NCBI RefSeq assembly: GCF_047922965.1
Contig: NZ_CP150481.1
Coordinates: 2,914,001 to 2,978,000, forward strand
DNA from: Neptunicella plasticusilytica
Lineage (GTDB): Bacteria; Pseudomonadota; Gammaproteobacteria; Enterobacterales; Alteromonadaceae
Reading direction: 5' to 3'
Length of the DNA: 64,000 bases
The notes under the pieces are model-generated. The model ran no database searches. It saw nothing but the letters and a program-made list of their open reading frames with translations, and had not been told where the DNA came from. A program made the translations under genes and the position numbers. Position 1 is the first letter of the stretch. The number at the start of each line of letters is the position of its first letter. Positions 54,629 to 60,997 of this stretch are shown here, one piece after another.

Positions 54629-55141
54629 ATGAAACAAATTGTGGTCACCCTGGTAGGCACCGATAAACCCGGCATTGTCGAACGTATTTCCAAAACCATC
54701 TACCAGCATAAGGGCAACTGGCTGGCATCCAGCCTAAGCAAAATGGCCGGACAATTTGCCGGTATTATCCAGGTGATGCTGCCCGAAGAACAAATTGAAT
54801 CATTCCATGCTGCGGTTAACCAGATTAGTGATTTACGCTGCGTGGTGCATGAAGATATTAATGAATTTCAGCCCAGCGAAACCCGCACTGCCACGGTTGA
54901 TATTATGGGCAACGACAAACCCGGTATAGTGCAGGAAATCACCGCCGCCCTGCACCACGCAGGTGCCAATGTACTCAAAATGCAATCCCACTGTGAAAGC
55001 GCCCCCAACTGGGGAGGCGAGCTATTTAAAGCCGAGATCCTGATCGGGGTACCGGCGGAATTATCCCTGGATGAAATACAGGAGCGTTTAGAAGATATTG
55101 CTAACGATCTGGTGGTGGAGTTGCAGTTAAAGCGGGATTAG
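54629..55141 (+). CDS. gcvR: Glycine cleavage system transcriptional repressor GcvR (ACT protein)
   Basis: 170 residues made of two ACT domains: QIVVTLVGTDKPGIVERISK (about 3-22) and ATVDIMGNDKPGIVQEITAA (about 90-109). This is the GcvR type that modulates GcvA; E. coli GcvR is 190 residues. It stands alone. The upstream 54331-54628 interval (298 bp) holds no gene I can support. Confidence 0.85.
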   Translation: MKQIVVTLVGTDKPGIVERISKTIYQHKGNWLASSLSKMAGQFAGIIQVMLPEEQIESFHAAVNQISDLRCVVHEDINEFQPSETRTATVDIMGNDKPGIVQEITAALHHAGANVLKMQSHCESAPNWGGELFKAEILIGVPAELSLDEIQERLEDIANDLVVELQLKRD

Positions 55142-55188
55142 TGTCTTGATATAGCACAACATTCAAGTTGTGCTAAGCACCTTTGAAT

Positions 55189-55437
55189 TTAACTATAAAA
55201 GGCCTCTACTGTTCCTTTTAACTTAAGTAACAGTGGTTGCCCGCGGCGATCCAGCGCTTTATGCGAAGAAATTTTCACCCATCCCTCACTGATACAATAT
55301 TCCTCTACATCGTTACGCTCTTTGCCATTCAGCCGAATACCAATGTTATGCTCGAAAATTTCTTCAACATAATATCGACTACGGGGGTTACATGAAAGAT
55401 GATCGGGTAAAGGAGGACGTGATTGACTATCGCTCAT
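55189..55437 (-). CDS. DUF3297 family protein
   Basis: 82 residues from ATG 55437 (MSDSQSRPPLPDHLS); an in-frame ATG at 55452 is less likely because CAGG lies about 8 nt before 55437. Conserved DUF3297 text: FEHNIGIRLNGKERNDVEEY, CISEGWVKI and GQPLLLKLKGTVEAFYS. Glutathione- or peptidase-unrelated; function unknown. It is convergent with gcvR and is the last core-like gene before the cassette region. Confidence 0.9.
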   Translation of the reverse strand: MSDSQSRPPLPDHLSCNPRSRYYVEEIFEHNIGIRLNGKERNDVEEYCISEGWVKISSHKALDRRGQPLLLKLKGTVEAFYS

Positions 55438-55487
55438 ATTATTAACCTGCATTAAATGGAAAAGTGCGCCATTCTAGACAATATAAA

Positions 55488-55625
55488 TCAACCGCTCAAG
55501 CCGCATAGCTCGCCCAATGACGGACAATGATTAAAAGAGGCAAACAGCTCGCTATCCAGTGACTTCATCCTGTTTTCTAAAGAAATATCCGCCGCCAATG
55601 CTGGAAGTAATAATAGCTGAATATC
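55488..55625 (-). pseudogene. Truncated SnoaL/DUF4440-like gene fragment
   Basis: A minus-strand frame reads LLLLPALAADISLENRMKSL then DSELFASFNHCPSLGEL and stops at 55488-55490. The MKSLDSELFASFNHC stretch resembles the start of NTF2-like (DUF4440) proteins with a signal-like hydrophobic run before it. There is no start codon for the signal part (in-frame TGA upstream) and no C-terminal domain, so it is a remnant at the left edge of the cassette array. Confidence 0.35.
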
Positions 55626-55650
55626 GCCCCGTCAGTGAGCCCTGCCCGTT

Positions 55651-55950
55651 TTAAAGCATATTGTTATGAGACTCAACTTCTTCGAACTCAAATTCAATCC
55701 CACCAACACGCGGAGTGACTTTGTTGTAAATCCACATCCCAAATCTCACCATGATGTAGCCAAAAACACCTTGAAAAAACGGCATTAAAATAAACATGGA
55801 AATAGACACACCAAACTGGCCGGAATCACCACCGGTAAACATGGAAAGAAGCATAAATGGAATCATAAACAGTAAAGACGTCACTGCCATTAATACCGCA
55901 AAGACTTTCGCGGTTTGGTGAGTCGAAAAATGTTTAACCTGAACTTTCAT
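55651..55950 (-). CDS. Hypothetical two-TM membrane protein, probable gene cassette
   Basis: 99 residues from ATG 55950, preceded by AAGGA at 8 nt; the frame extends further upstream but without an RBS. Two membrane helices (about VFAVLMAVTSLLFMIPFMLL and FILMPFFQGVFGYIMVRFGM) are followed by a charged tail GGIEFEFEEVESHNNML. No family is recognised. It is leftmost in the array and no convincing attC was found on either side, so its cassette status rests on position. Confidence 0.6.
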   Translation of the reverse strand: MKVQVKHFSTHQTAKVFAVLMAVTSLLFMIPFMLLSMFTGGDSGQFGVSISMFILMPFFQGVFGYIMVRFGMWIYNKVTPRVGGIEFEFEEVESHNNML

Positions 55951-56045
55951 CAACATTATCCTTAAGTTATAAAATCTGATTGAGCAATAGGCACCAGCGC
56001 CCGATGGGAACCATTCCGGCAAAGGTAGGCAAGCCTGTCTGGGAG

Positions 56046-56249
56046 TTATTTTTCTTCGGTTTTTGAGTTGAACGATGAACCAATAGCGATACCAAGACCA
56101 CATCCCACCGCTATTCCAAAAGACAGGCTAAAGGGTAAAATATCAAACACAACGCCACTGACAACCCCCAGCGCAGACCCGATCCCCGTGCCCACAGCGA
56201 TATAAACACCCATTTTCTGTTGCGAGAGCTGATCTTCCGACTTCGACAT
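56046..56249 (-). CDS. Small glycine-rich membrane protein, probable gene cassette
   Basis: 67 residues from ATG 56249 with an AAGGAATA RBS; the longer frame from 56348 runs through the attC site and is discarded. Two Gly-zipper-like helices (VYIAVGTGIGSALGVVSGVV and LSFGIAVGCGLGIAIGSSF). No family is recognised. An attC site (56283-56383) is upstream. Its own expected downstream attC is missing or degenerate. Confidence 0.6.
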   Translation of the reverse strand: MSKSEDQLSQQKMGVYIAVGTGIGSALGVVSGVVFDILPFSLSFGIAVGCGLGIAIGSSFNSKTEEK

Positions 56250-56282
56250 GCCAATATTCCTTATTGATGCGTTTGATTGGTT

Positions 56283-56383
56283 GCTTAGCGCCCTGTTAAT
56301 GGGCAAAATTTGGTTGGCTATAATCTTGAGCGGAGCGAAATCAGCCAACTGAATTTTGTCCGCTATTCAACAGCTTGTTAGCT
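56283..56383 (-). repeat. attC site (101 bp)
   Basis: On the minus strand R'' AGCTAAC begins at the TAA stop of the 56378 gene, with an imperfect palindrome (TAGCGGACAAAATT.../...AATTTTGCCCATTA), and R' GCTAAGC, a one-base departure from GTTRRRY. The R'' box is the exact complement of R' in the next attC upstream (56692), as cassette excision would predict. Confidence 0.8.
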
Positions 56384-56677
56384 GTCGTCATCACCTGTGT
56401 AAAATGTGTATCCTTTACCAGGGTAGTTTCTGACGTAATTAAACCAGTTAACTTTTGCAATTTCTTCAAGAAAAATCATGGGAGTATATCTTTCTGTTTT
56501 TACAGAAACATCATGCAGGTTTTGATCGCTTTTGAGCAAACTAACAGCTTTCAATTCAGCTTCGTTTTCTGAGTTAGCTTTGACCCAGCGCGTAGTATAA
56601 AAACCACCTTTTTCTTCAATACCATCGAAATTGAAAACGAAATCAGCGCCGTGTAGTAAAACTTGAAAATAAGCCAT
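56378..56677 (-). CDS. Conserved hypothetical protein, integron gene cassette
   Basis: 99 residues: MAYFQVLLHGADFVFNFDGI, GFYTTRWVKANSENEAELKA and ending NYPGKGYTFYTGDDDS. It resembles a small soluble protein family common in cassettes but without assigned function. AAGGA lies before the ATG. It is flanked on both sides by attC sites, its stop codon TAA being part of the R'' box. Confidence 0.75.
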   Translation of the reverse strand: MAYFQVLLHGADFVFNFDGIEEKGGFYTTRWVKANSENEAELKAVSLLKSDQNLHDVSVKTERYTPMIFLEEIAKVNWFNYVRNYPGKGYTFYTGDDDS

Positions 56678-56691
56678 GAATTTCCTTTGGC

Positions 56692-56791
56692 AGCTAACGC
56701 CCCAAACAGGCGTAGTAACACCTAGGCTAAATTACGGAACGAAGTGACGGGAGCCTAGGTGTTAGTGTCCCGCTGACTTGATTTGTTATAT
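56692..56791 (-). repeat. attC site (100 bp)
   Basis: R'' ATATAAC (56791-56785) and R' GTTAGCT (56698-56692) on the minus strand, with a long central palindrome: AACACCTAGGCTCCCGTCA pairs with TAGCCTAGGTGTT. A typical integron attC shape. Confidence 0.85.
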
Positions 56792-56793
56792 TT

Positions 56794-57180
56794 TCAGTTA
56801 AATATTACCGGCACGCTGACTGAGATTCCGCATCCTTCGCCGTAGGAAAACTCTAGGGTTTGATTACGAACCATCTCACCAGCAACCGTATACCAAGTAA
56901 CTTTTTTACCGTCTTCATCGTAAGTTTGTAAAGGCACAAATAAAGATGGAGACTCGGAGTTACCGAAAACTAAAACAACATTTTCAAACGCACGCTCATC
57001 TAAACTGCTAGGCGCGTTTACTTCAACTACGTAATCCCCATCAGACATTCTAGATTTAACATCGATAAGAGATTGATACTTTTGATTCCAAAGAAAAAAG
57101 TCTTCATCTGTTGCAATACAAGTTGTAGCTTCGGCTGTACCGCACAGAAACAAGGCAGGTAGAATCCATTTCATTGGCAT
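56794..57180 (-). CDS. Secreted hypothetical protein, integron gene cassette
   Basis: 128 residues from ATG 57180, with GGAGGA 5 nt upstream; the longer frame to 57369 would run through an attC site. Signal peptide MKWILPALFLCGTAEA from the second Met, then a beta-rich domain with NQKYQSLIDVKSRMSDGDYV, RAFENVVLVFGN and a C-terminal cysteine. No family is recognised. Flanked by attC sites. Confidence 0.7.
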   Translation of the reverse strand: MPMKWILPALFLCGTAEATTCIATDEDFFLWNQKYQSLIDVKSRMSDGDYVVEVNAPSSLDERAFENVVLVFGNSESPSLFVPLQTYDEDGKKVTWYTVAGEMVRNQTLEFSYGEGCGISVSVPVIFN

Positions 57181-57193
57181 AGTTCCTCCAAAA

Positions 57194-57298
57194 ATATAAC
57201 GCTTTGCCAATGGGCAAATGCGAACGCTGTTGGGCGAAGCCCAGTGAGTATTTGTCCCAGCCGCGTGGTTTGCGGCGATTTTCAGCAACTTGTTATAT
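57194..57298 (-). repeat. attC site (105 bp)
   Basis: On the minus strand R'' ATATAAC (at the TAA stop of the 57293 gene) and R' GTTATAT, joined by an imperfect palindrome (GCTGGGACAAATAC.../TGGGC...GCCCA). R'' complements R' of the upstream site exactly. Confidence 0.85.
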
Positions 57299-57667
57299 GT
57301 GATTTTCAAAATGCAACAAGCCTCCGCTAATTGTGACTTCACCGAATTCTCCGCAAAGATTGAACCCACTTTCAGATTTTATTAATGAATCAATATTGCC
57401 ATAGTCGGTTGAGCCATCGGGATCAGTAGAATAGCGAGCCGAATCCATTGAGGCTAGGCCAACCAAACTTTCAATCCCGGTAAACGACAGAGTACCTTTT
57501 CGGTAGCACGTATGTTCGTTTGGGTGTGGCTTAGTATAAAATACTGACTCAGGCCAAATACTTACGATAAGTTCAAATGTTAGCTTTTCAGTCGATTGTT
57601 CCCAACTCAGAATAAATGAGTCATTCAAATCAATACCTTTAAAATCTTCTAGATTACGCCAATCCAT
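57293..57667 (-). CDS. Hypothetical soluble protein, integron gene cassette
   Basis: 124 residues from ATG 57667 (MDWRNLEDFKGIDLNDSFIL); a GTG at 57676 is the alternative. Beta-rich, resembling immunity-like or DUF-type domains: SWEQSTEKLTFELIVSI and CGEFGEVTISGGLLHFENH. No family is claimed. There is no clear RBS, which is common for cassette genes. Its stop TAA lies in the R'' box of the attC at 57298. Confidence 0.65.
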   Translation of the reverse strand: MDWRNLEDFKGIDLNDSFILSWEQSTEKLTFELIVSIWPESVFYTKPHPNEHTCYRKGTLSFTGIESLVGLASMDSARYSTDPDGSTDYGNIDSLIKSESGFNLCGEFGEVTISGGLLHFENHI

Positions 57668-57676
57668 TACTTTCAC

Positions 57677-57754
57677 ATATAACGCCGCAAACGCCGGTGG
57701 TAAAACCAGAGCGAAGCGGCGGTTTTGACATCCGCGTGATTTGCCTTGTTAGCT
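57677..57754 (-). repeat. attC site (78 bp)
   Basis: On the minus strand R'' AGCTAAC contains the stop codon of the 57749 gene and R' is GTTATAT. The centre folds: GTCAAAACCGCCGC pairs with GGTTTTACCACCGGC. R'' is the exact complement of R' in the site at 58531. Confidence 0.85.
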
Positions 57755-58516
57755 GATGTCAATTTTAATCGGCGGCCCTCGCATAAGCTGCCCTGGGCCA
57801 GCCCCAAACCTTCTAGGAACGGTTTCAGATTCAAGGCAGTTTTTCCAAATCTCTTTAGCTTCATCGACTGTTATTTGATCAGTAATTATTGAAAACTCTA
57901 CAAACCTTTTTATTAGCATTCCTAATACTGCGTAGGAAAATGAAATAACCTGTGGTAGAGCGTAGCCAGTGTCATATAATCTAAAACCATCATATGCAAG
58001 ATTATCATCTTTACCCAGCATATAGCTCATGAGTAATGCCCGGTATGTCCTGTGCGTATATTTACTAAAATCACTGTATACGGAGCGGAGACGTTCCAAT
58101 TTATCTTCGCCTTGGTGCATTTTTATAAATTCTCGAAATACACGATGGGGTATCACCTCGTTTTTATACCATTTCTCTAATTTACTTTGAGCTTGAGTCC
58201 CTGCTTGAGAAAAATACAAAGAAGCATCTAAGGTTTCTATTACATCGCGAAATAAGCGGGAAACTAGACGATGCCTTTTTTCACCAATAAGCACTAATCC
58301 TTCAGATAAAGCACTAAGAGAGTCTACTTGTAATAGCCAGACAGCTTTTTCAATTGATTGATCTTCTCTTGAAAAAGTATGATTCAACTTTGAGTAATGT
58401 GTTTTTAATTCTTCGAGTACTGCCTGAGCCTCTCTAGCGAACTGGTCTTGCCCCCCATATTCGTATGGCTCAGCATATGCCTCACTCGGTTCTCTTTCCC
58501 ATACGAAGCTCGTCAT
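57749..58516 (-). CDS. Hypothetical helical protein (DUF5677/HEPN-like?), integron gene cassette
   Basis: 255 residues, largely helical. Stretches such as KRHRLVSRLFRDVIETLDAS and SVYSDFSKYTHRTYRALLMS resemble DUF5677-type proteins of the wider HEPN-like set, but no R-x4-6-H motif is evident. Family assignment is tentative. Large for a cassette gene. A TAAGG lies 7 nt before the ATG. It could be a defence-type or regulatory protein; this is speculation from cassette context. Confidence 0.55.
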   Translation of the reverse strand: MTSFVWEREPSEAYAEPYEYGGQDQFAREAQAVLEELKTHYSKLNHTFSREDQSIEKAVWLLQVDSLSALSEGLVLIGEKRHRLVSRLFRDVIETLDASLYFSQAGTQAQSKLEKWYKNEVIPHRVFREFIKMHQGEDKLERLRSVYSDFSKYTHRTYRALLMSYMLGKDDNLAYDGFRLYDTGYALPQVISFSYAVLGMLIKRFVEFSIITDQITVDEAKEIWKNCLESETVPRRFGAGPGQLMRGPPIKIDIS

Positions 58517-58530
58517 TTCCTTACCTTATC

Positions 58531-58599
58531 AGCTAACGCTTTGAACAGCGGAAAACGCGAGCGCAGCGAGTGGTTTTCCGATGATTTAACTTGTTGTAC
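58531..58599 (-). repeat. attC site (69 bp)
   Basis: Short, strongly palindromic site on the minus strand: R'' GTACAAC, hairpin CGGAAAACCACTCGC-TGC-GCTCGCGTTTTCCG, R' GTTAGCT. R'' complements the R' box GTTGTAC of the next upstream site. Confidence 0.88.
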
Positions 58600-58605
58600 G
58601 CCAAT

Positions 58606-58869
58606 TTACCACCAAATCCTTGCATGTATAGCTAGTGAAAAAAGAACATAACCAGGTAACGAAAACAACCATATGGCTTTTGGTGATTTTAAGAACTTGA
58701 TACTGACCACAGCTGCAACGGAAAGCAGTAAAATGCCAATGGTTAATGAAGGGATAGGAAATGTGTCGTAACCATGCCCTTCTTCTGCTGATGGAATAGG
58801 AGGAATCGATATAGCAAGAGCCATAAAAATTAAGATGCTAATTAGGAACTGCAGACTAACCGATTTCAC
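58606..58869 (-). CDS. Small two- or three-TM membrane protein, integron gene cassette
   Basis: 87 residues from GTG 58869 with a strong AAGGAG RBS. Hydrophobic segments about 7-25, 40-58 and 66-84 separated by EEGHGYDTF and KSPKA. No family is recognised. Flanked by attC sites at 58531 and 58884. Confidence 0.65.
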   Translation of the reverse strand: MKSVSLQFLISILIFMALAISIPPIPSAEEGHGYDTFPIPSLTIGILLLSVAAVVSIKFLKSPKAIWLFSLPGYVLFSLAIHARIWW

Positions 58870-58883
58870 CTACTCTCCTTGGC

Positions 58884-58999
58884 GTACAACAACTTAATAG
58901 AAGGATTTAACCCCGTATTCGTGACGGGTGAAATTCCTTCTTTCCTGATTTTATTTTCCGACCATACTCTGAATATTTAAGTAAATCAATTTGTTAGCT
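58884..58999 (-). repeat. attC site (116 bp), related to the one at 17391-17506
   Basis: On the minus strand R'' AGCTAAC and R' GTTGTAC with a central hairpin AGAAGGAATTTCACCCGT / ACGGGGTTAAATCCTTCT. It is the rightmost recognised site of the array. The cassette that should precede it (right side) contains no ORF, only repeats. Confidence 0.8.
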
Positions 59000-59081
59000 G
59001 TGAGTTATTTATGAGTCAAAAAACAAAGAGGGCTTTTCACCCGCAAGTTTGTGGATACCCGCCTTCGCGGGTATGGCAGGG

Positions 59082-59188
59082 TTTAATGATGAAAAATTCA
59101 TCCTTCGACAGCTTAAAATCCGTTCATCCTTCGACTACTCGTTCCTCGAGCCTGTCATGAGCTTGTCGAATGGCTCAGGACGAACGGT
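59082..59188. repeat. Dispersed palindromic repeat, copy 1
   Basis: The 73-bp core at 59116-59188 recurs at 59552-59624 with one mismatch; the flanking TTTAATGATGAAAAATT is shared too. The core is self-complementary at its ends (CCGTTCATCC / GGACGAACGG). Non-coding. It lies in the roughly 1.1-kb gene-free stretch 59000-60075. Confidence 0.85.
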
Positions 59189-59215
59189 TTTGGTTTTAAC
59201 CTCCCTTTGCAGTAA

Positions 59216-59330
59216 ACAAAAAACGGGTTCAGATTAGCATGCCGGTATTCGAGACAAGGATGTCGAGAAAGCGTTAACTGAAGGGATGTGGATTTAGCGC
59301 GTTATCGGTATGCCTGAACCCGTTTTTTGT
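59216..59330. repeat. Inverted repeat with perfect 17-bp arms
   Basis: ACAAAAAACGGGTTCAG (59216-59232) is the exact reverse complement of 59314-59330, with 81 bp between. A shorter complementary pair (GCATGCCGG / CGGTATGC) lies just inside. A terminator-like end is created on the plus strand by CCCGTTTTTT. It could be a bidirectional terminator or the remains of a small element. Confidence 0.7.
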
Positions 59331-59394
59331 GTCGTTACTGCAAGGGTGACGGGGGATTTCAAAGGGGAATCGTCATTTATTCCCCTTTGGCTGC

Positions 59395-59452
59395 TGTCGC
59401 CAGCGCGACGCCCAAATTTAACTTTTATGACTCTGCCGATTTGCGCGGCAAA
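59395..59452 (+). repeat. Direct repeat B, copy 1
   Basis: TGTCGCCAGCGCGACGCCCA and the following 38 bases recur at 59996-60053 with about 11 differences over 58 bp. Non-coding. Copy 1 is preceded by a CAAAGGGGAAT/ATTCCCCTTTGG hairpin at about 59360-59391. Confidence 0.7.
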
Positions 59453-59526
59453 AGATTCATTGTTCTGGATTTTATGCTGACTTTAAAGCCTTGAATTCCC
59501 GCTAACAACATGCAGGAATGACGCGA

Positions 59527-59624
59527 TTTAATGATGAAAAATTTATCCTTCAAATCCGTTCATCCTTCGACTACTCGTTCCTCGAGCCTGTCATGAGCTT
59601 GTCGAATGACTCAGGACGAACGGT
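59527..59624. repeat. Dispersed palindromic repeat, copy 2
   Basis: Second copy of the repeat at 59082-59188, differing by a 10-base deletion near its left end and one base in the core. The ORF at 59606-59878 overlapping it has no protein-family features and is not called as a gene. Confidence 0.85.
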
Positions 59625-59995
59625 ATGTTGCTACTTTGGTTTTAACTAGCGACTCTAATTTTCCCGGCTGCAATGAGGGCTTGCCGGATGGCCGGACATG
59701 GACGTCCGGCAAGGCCAATGCTTTACATGGGCGAAATCGGAATAGCAAAGCACTGCTTTGCAGATTGAGCCGGAAATCAGGGATGATTTCAGTGGTCCTT
59801 GCTTTGGTGCAGGACCCGAGAAAAGCAAAGTTACCTTTGGCCGTTCCGGCATTAAAGCCGTCATTTCAGTCGGATTAGAAAGTTAGTGGAGCAAAGAATT
59901 CTTTCACCTCTTTCTTATCCTTAAGAAAGGGGTTCGCGCCGCAGGGATGCGGCGTGAAAAAATGGCATGGATGCCGTTGGCGAAGCCAGTACTTT

Positions 59996-60053
59996 TGTCG
60001 CCAGTGCGACGCCCAAATTCAACGTTTATGAATACGCTGATTTGCACAGCAAT
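59996..60053 (+). repeat. Direct repeat B, copy 2
   Basis: Second copy of the sequence at 59395-59452, ending about 20 bp before the phoB stop codon. It shows that repeat-bearing sequence abuts phoB directly. Confidence 0.7.
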
Positions 60054-60075
60054 ACACCCAATTAGCGGTCAGCTA

Positions 60076-60762
60076 CTATTTAATCGAGAATCGATATCCC
60101 GCACCGCGTACGGTTTGTACCAGGTCATCGTGACCATAGAGTGAAATGGCTTTTCGTAAACGGCGAATATGCACATCCACCGTGCGGTCTTCCACGTAAA
60201 CATTGGTTCCCCAGACAAAGTCCAGCAACTGCTCACGACTATAAACCCGTTCAGGGTGGGTCATAAAAAAGTGCAGCAATCTGAATTCCGTTGGCCCCAT
60301 ATCCAATGCATCGCCATTGGCAGTGACGCGGTGAGAAACCGGATCCAGTTTCAACCCTTTGAATTCTACCTCGTCATCCAGGCTGGTAGGTGACACACGG
60401 CGCAATACCGCCTTGACCCGGGCAATTAATTCTTTGGGGGAAAAAGGTTTGGTGATGTAATCGTCGGCGCCTACATCCAGCCCTTTGATTTTATCTTCTT
60501 CTTCACCGCGGGCGGTCAACATAATCACCGGGATATTGCGGGTAAAATCATTGGCTTTTAATTGCTTGGCGAACTGGATGCCATTACCGCCCGGCATCAT
60601 CCAGTCGAGTAAAATCAGGTCGGGTAACGGTTCAACCACTTTTTCCAAACCGGTATCAAAATCTTCTGCTTCTATTGACTGAAAGCCATGTTGTTCGACG
60701 ATAAAACCCAGCATCTCGCGGATTGGGGCTTCATCTTCAACGATTAAAATACGTGTCGTCAT
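60076..60762 (-). CDS. phoB: Phosphate regulon response regulator PhoB
   Basis: 228 residues: receiver domain (about 4-118, phospho-acceptor D53 in LILLDWMMPGGNG) and OmpR/PhoB winged-helix domain (about 130-226, MGPTEFRLLHFFMTHPERVY, EDRTVDVHIRRLRKAI). The text and length match PhoB (E. coli 229). No phoR follows; instead repeats and a cassette array lie downstream. A Pho-box-like site lies in its promoter region, consistent with autoregulation. Confidence 0.94.
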   Translation of the reverse strand: MTTRILIVEDEAPIREMLGFIVEQHGFQSIEAEDFDTGLEKVVEPLPDLILLDWMMPGGNGIQFAKQLKANDFTRNIPVIMLTARGEEEDKIKGLDVGADDYITKPFSPKELIARVKAVLRRVSPTSLDDEVEFKGLKLDPVSHRVTANGDALDMGPTEFRLLHFFMTHPERVYSREQLLDFVWGTNVYVEDRTVDVHIRRLRKAISLYGHDDLVQTVRGAGYRFSIK

Positions 60763-60805
60763 GCTTCATCTCAAGTAAATAAACTGGTTCGATTATCCCG
60801 ACCTT

Positions 60806-60833
60806 GTATGACAATAATATGACATAATGACAG
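60806..60833 (-). promoter_or_regulatory. Pho-box-like site upstream of phoB
   Basis: On the minus strand CTGTCATTATGTCATATTAT continues to TGTCATAC: three TGTCAT half-sites spaced 8 and 11 bp. The site is 44-71 bp upstream of the phoB start codon. Confidence 0.6.
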
Positions 60834-60937
60834 ATTTCTTACACACTAATTCTGCCATTTTTAGTGCAATTAGCCGACGTTGGCTGCAATCTGCCTAAGA
60901 CTCTATTTTTTACTCGCTAACTTGTGTTGAACAGATA

Positions 60938-60963
60938 TAAAAACGGAGCCAGAAGGCCCCGTT
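60938..60963 (-). terminator. Terminator of the second TonB cluster
   Basis: Stem AACGGAGCC/GGCCCCGTT (60942-60950 with 60955-60963, one mismatch) with an AGAA loop; on the minus strand it is followed by TTTTAT. It ends the TPR gene. Confidence 0.7.
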
Positions 60964-60997
60964 ACAATATTTTGCTTATACCTAAAGGCAGCTAATA

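Noticed and set aside
55951..56045. Possible attC between the 56046 and 55651 genes
   Set aside because: The interval holds a GGAA-TGG-TTCC hairpin and a weak palindrome, but no R'' box matching GCTTAGC as expected from the upstream R'. A degenerate site cannot be excluded.
59606..59878. 90-residue plus-strand ORF in the repeat region
   Set aside because: It begins inside a repeat copy, has no recognisable domain or RBS, and its sequence looks like repeat-derived non-coding DNA.
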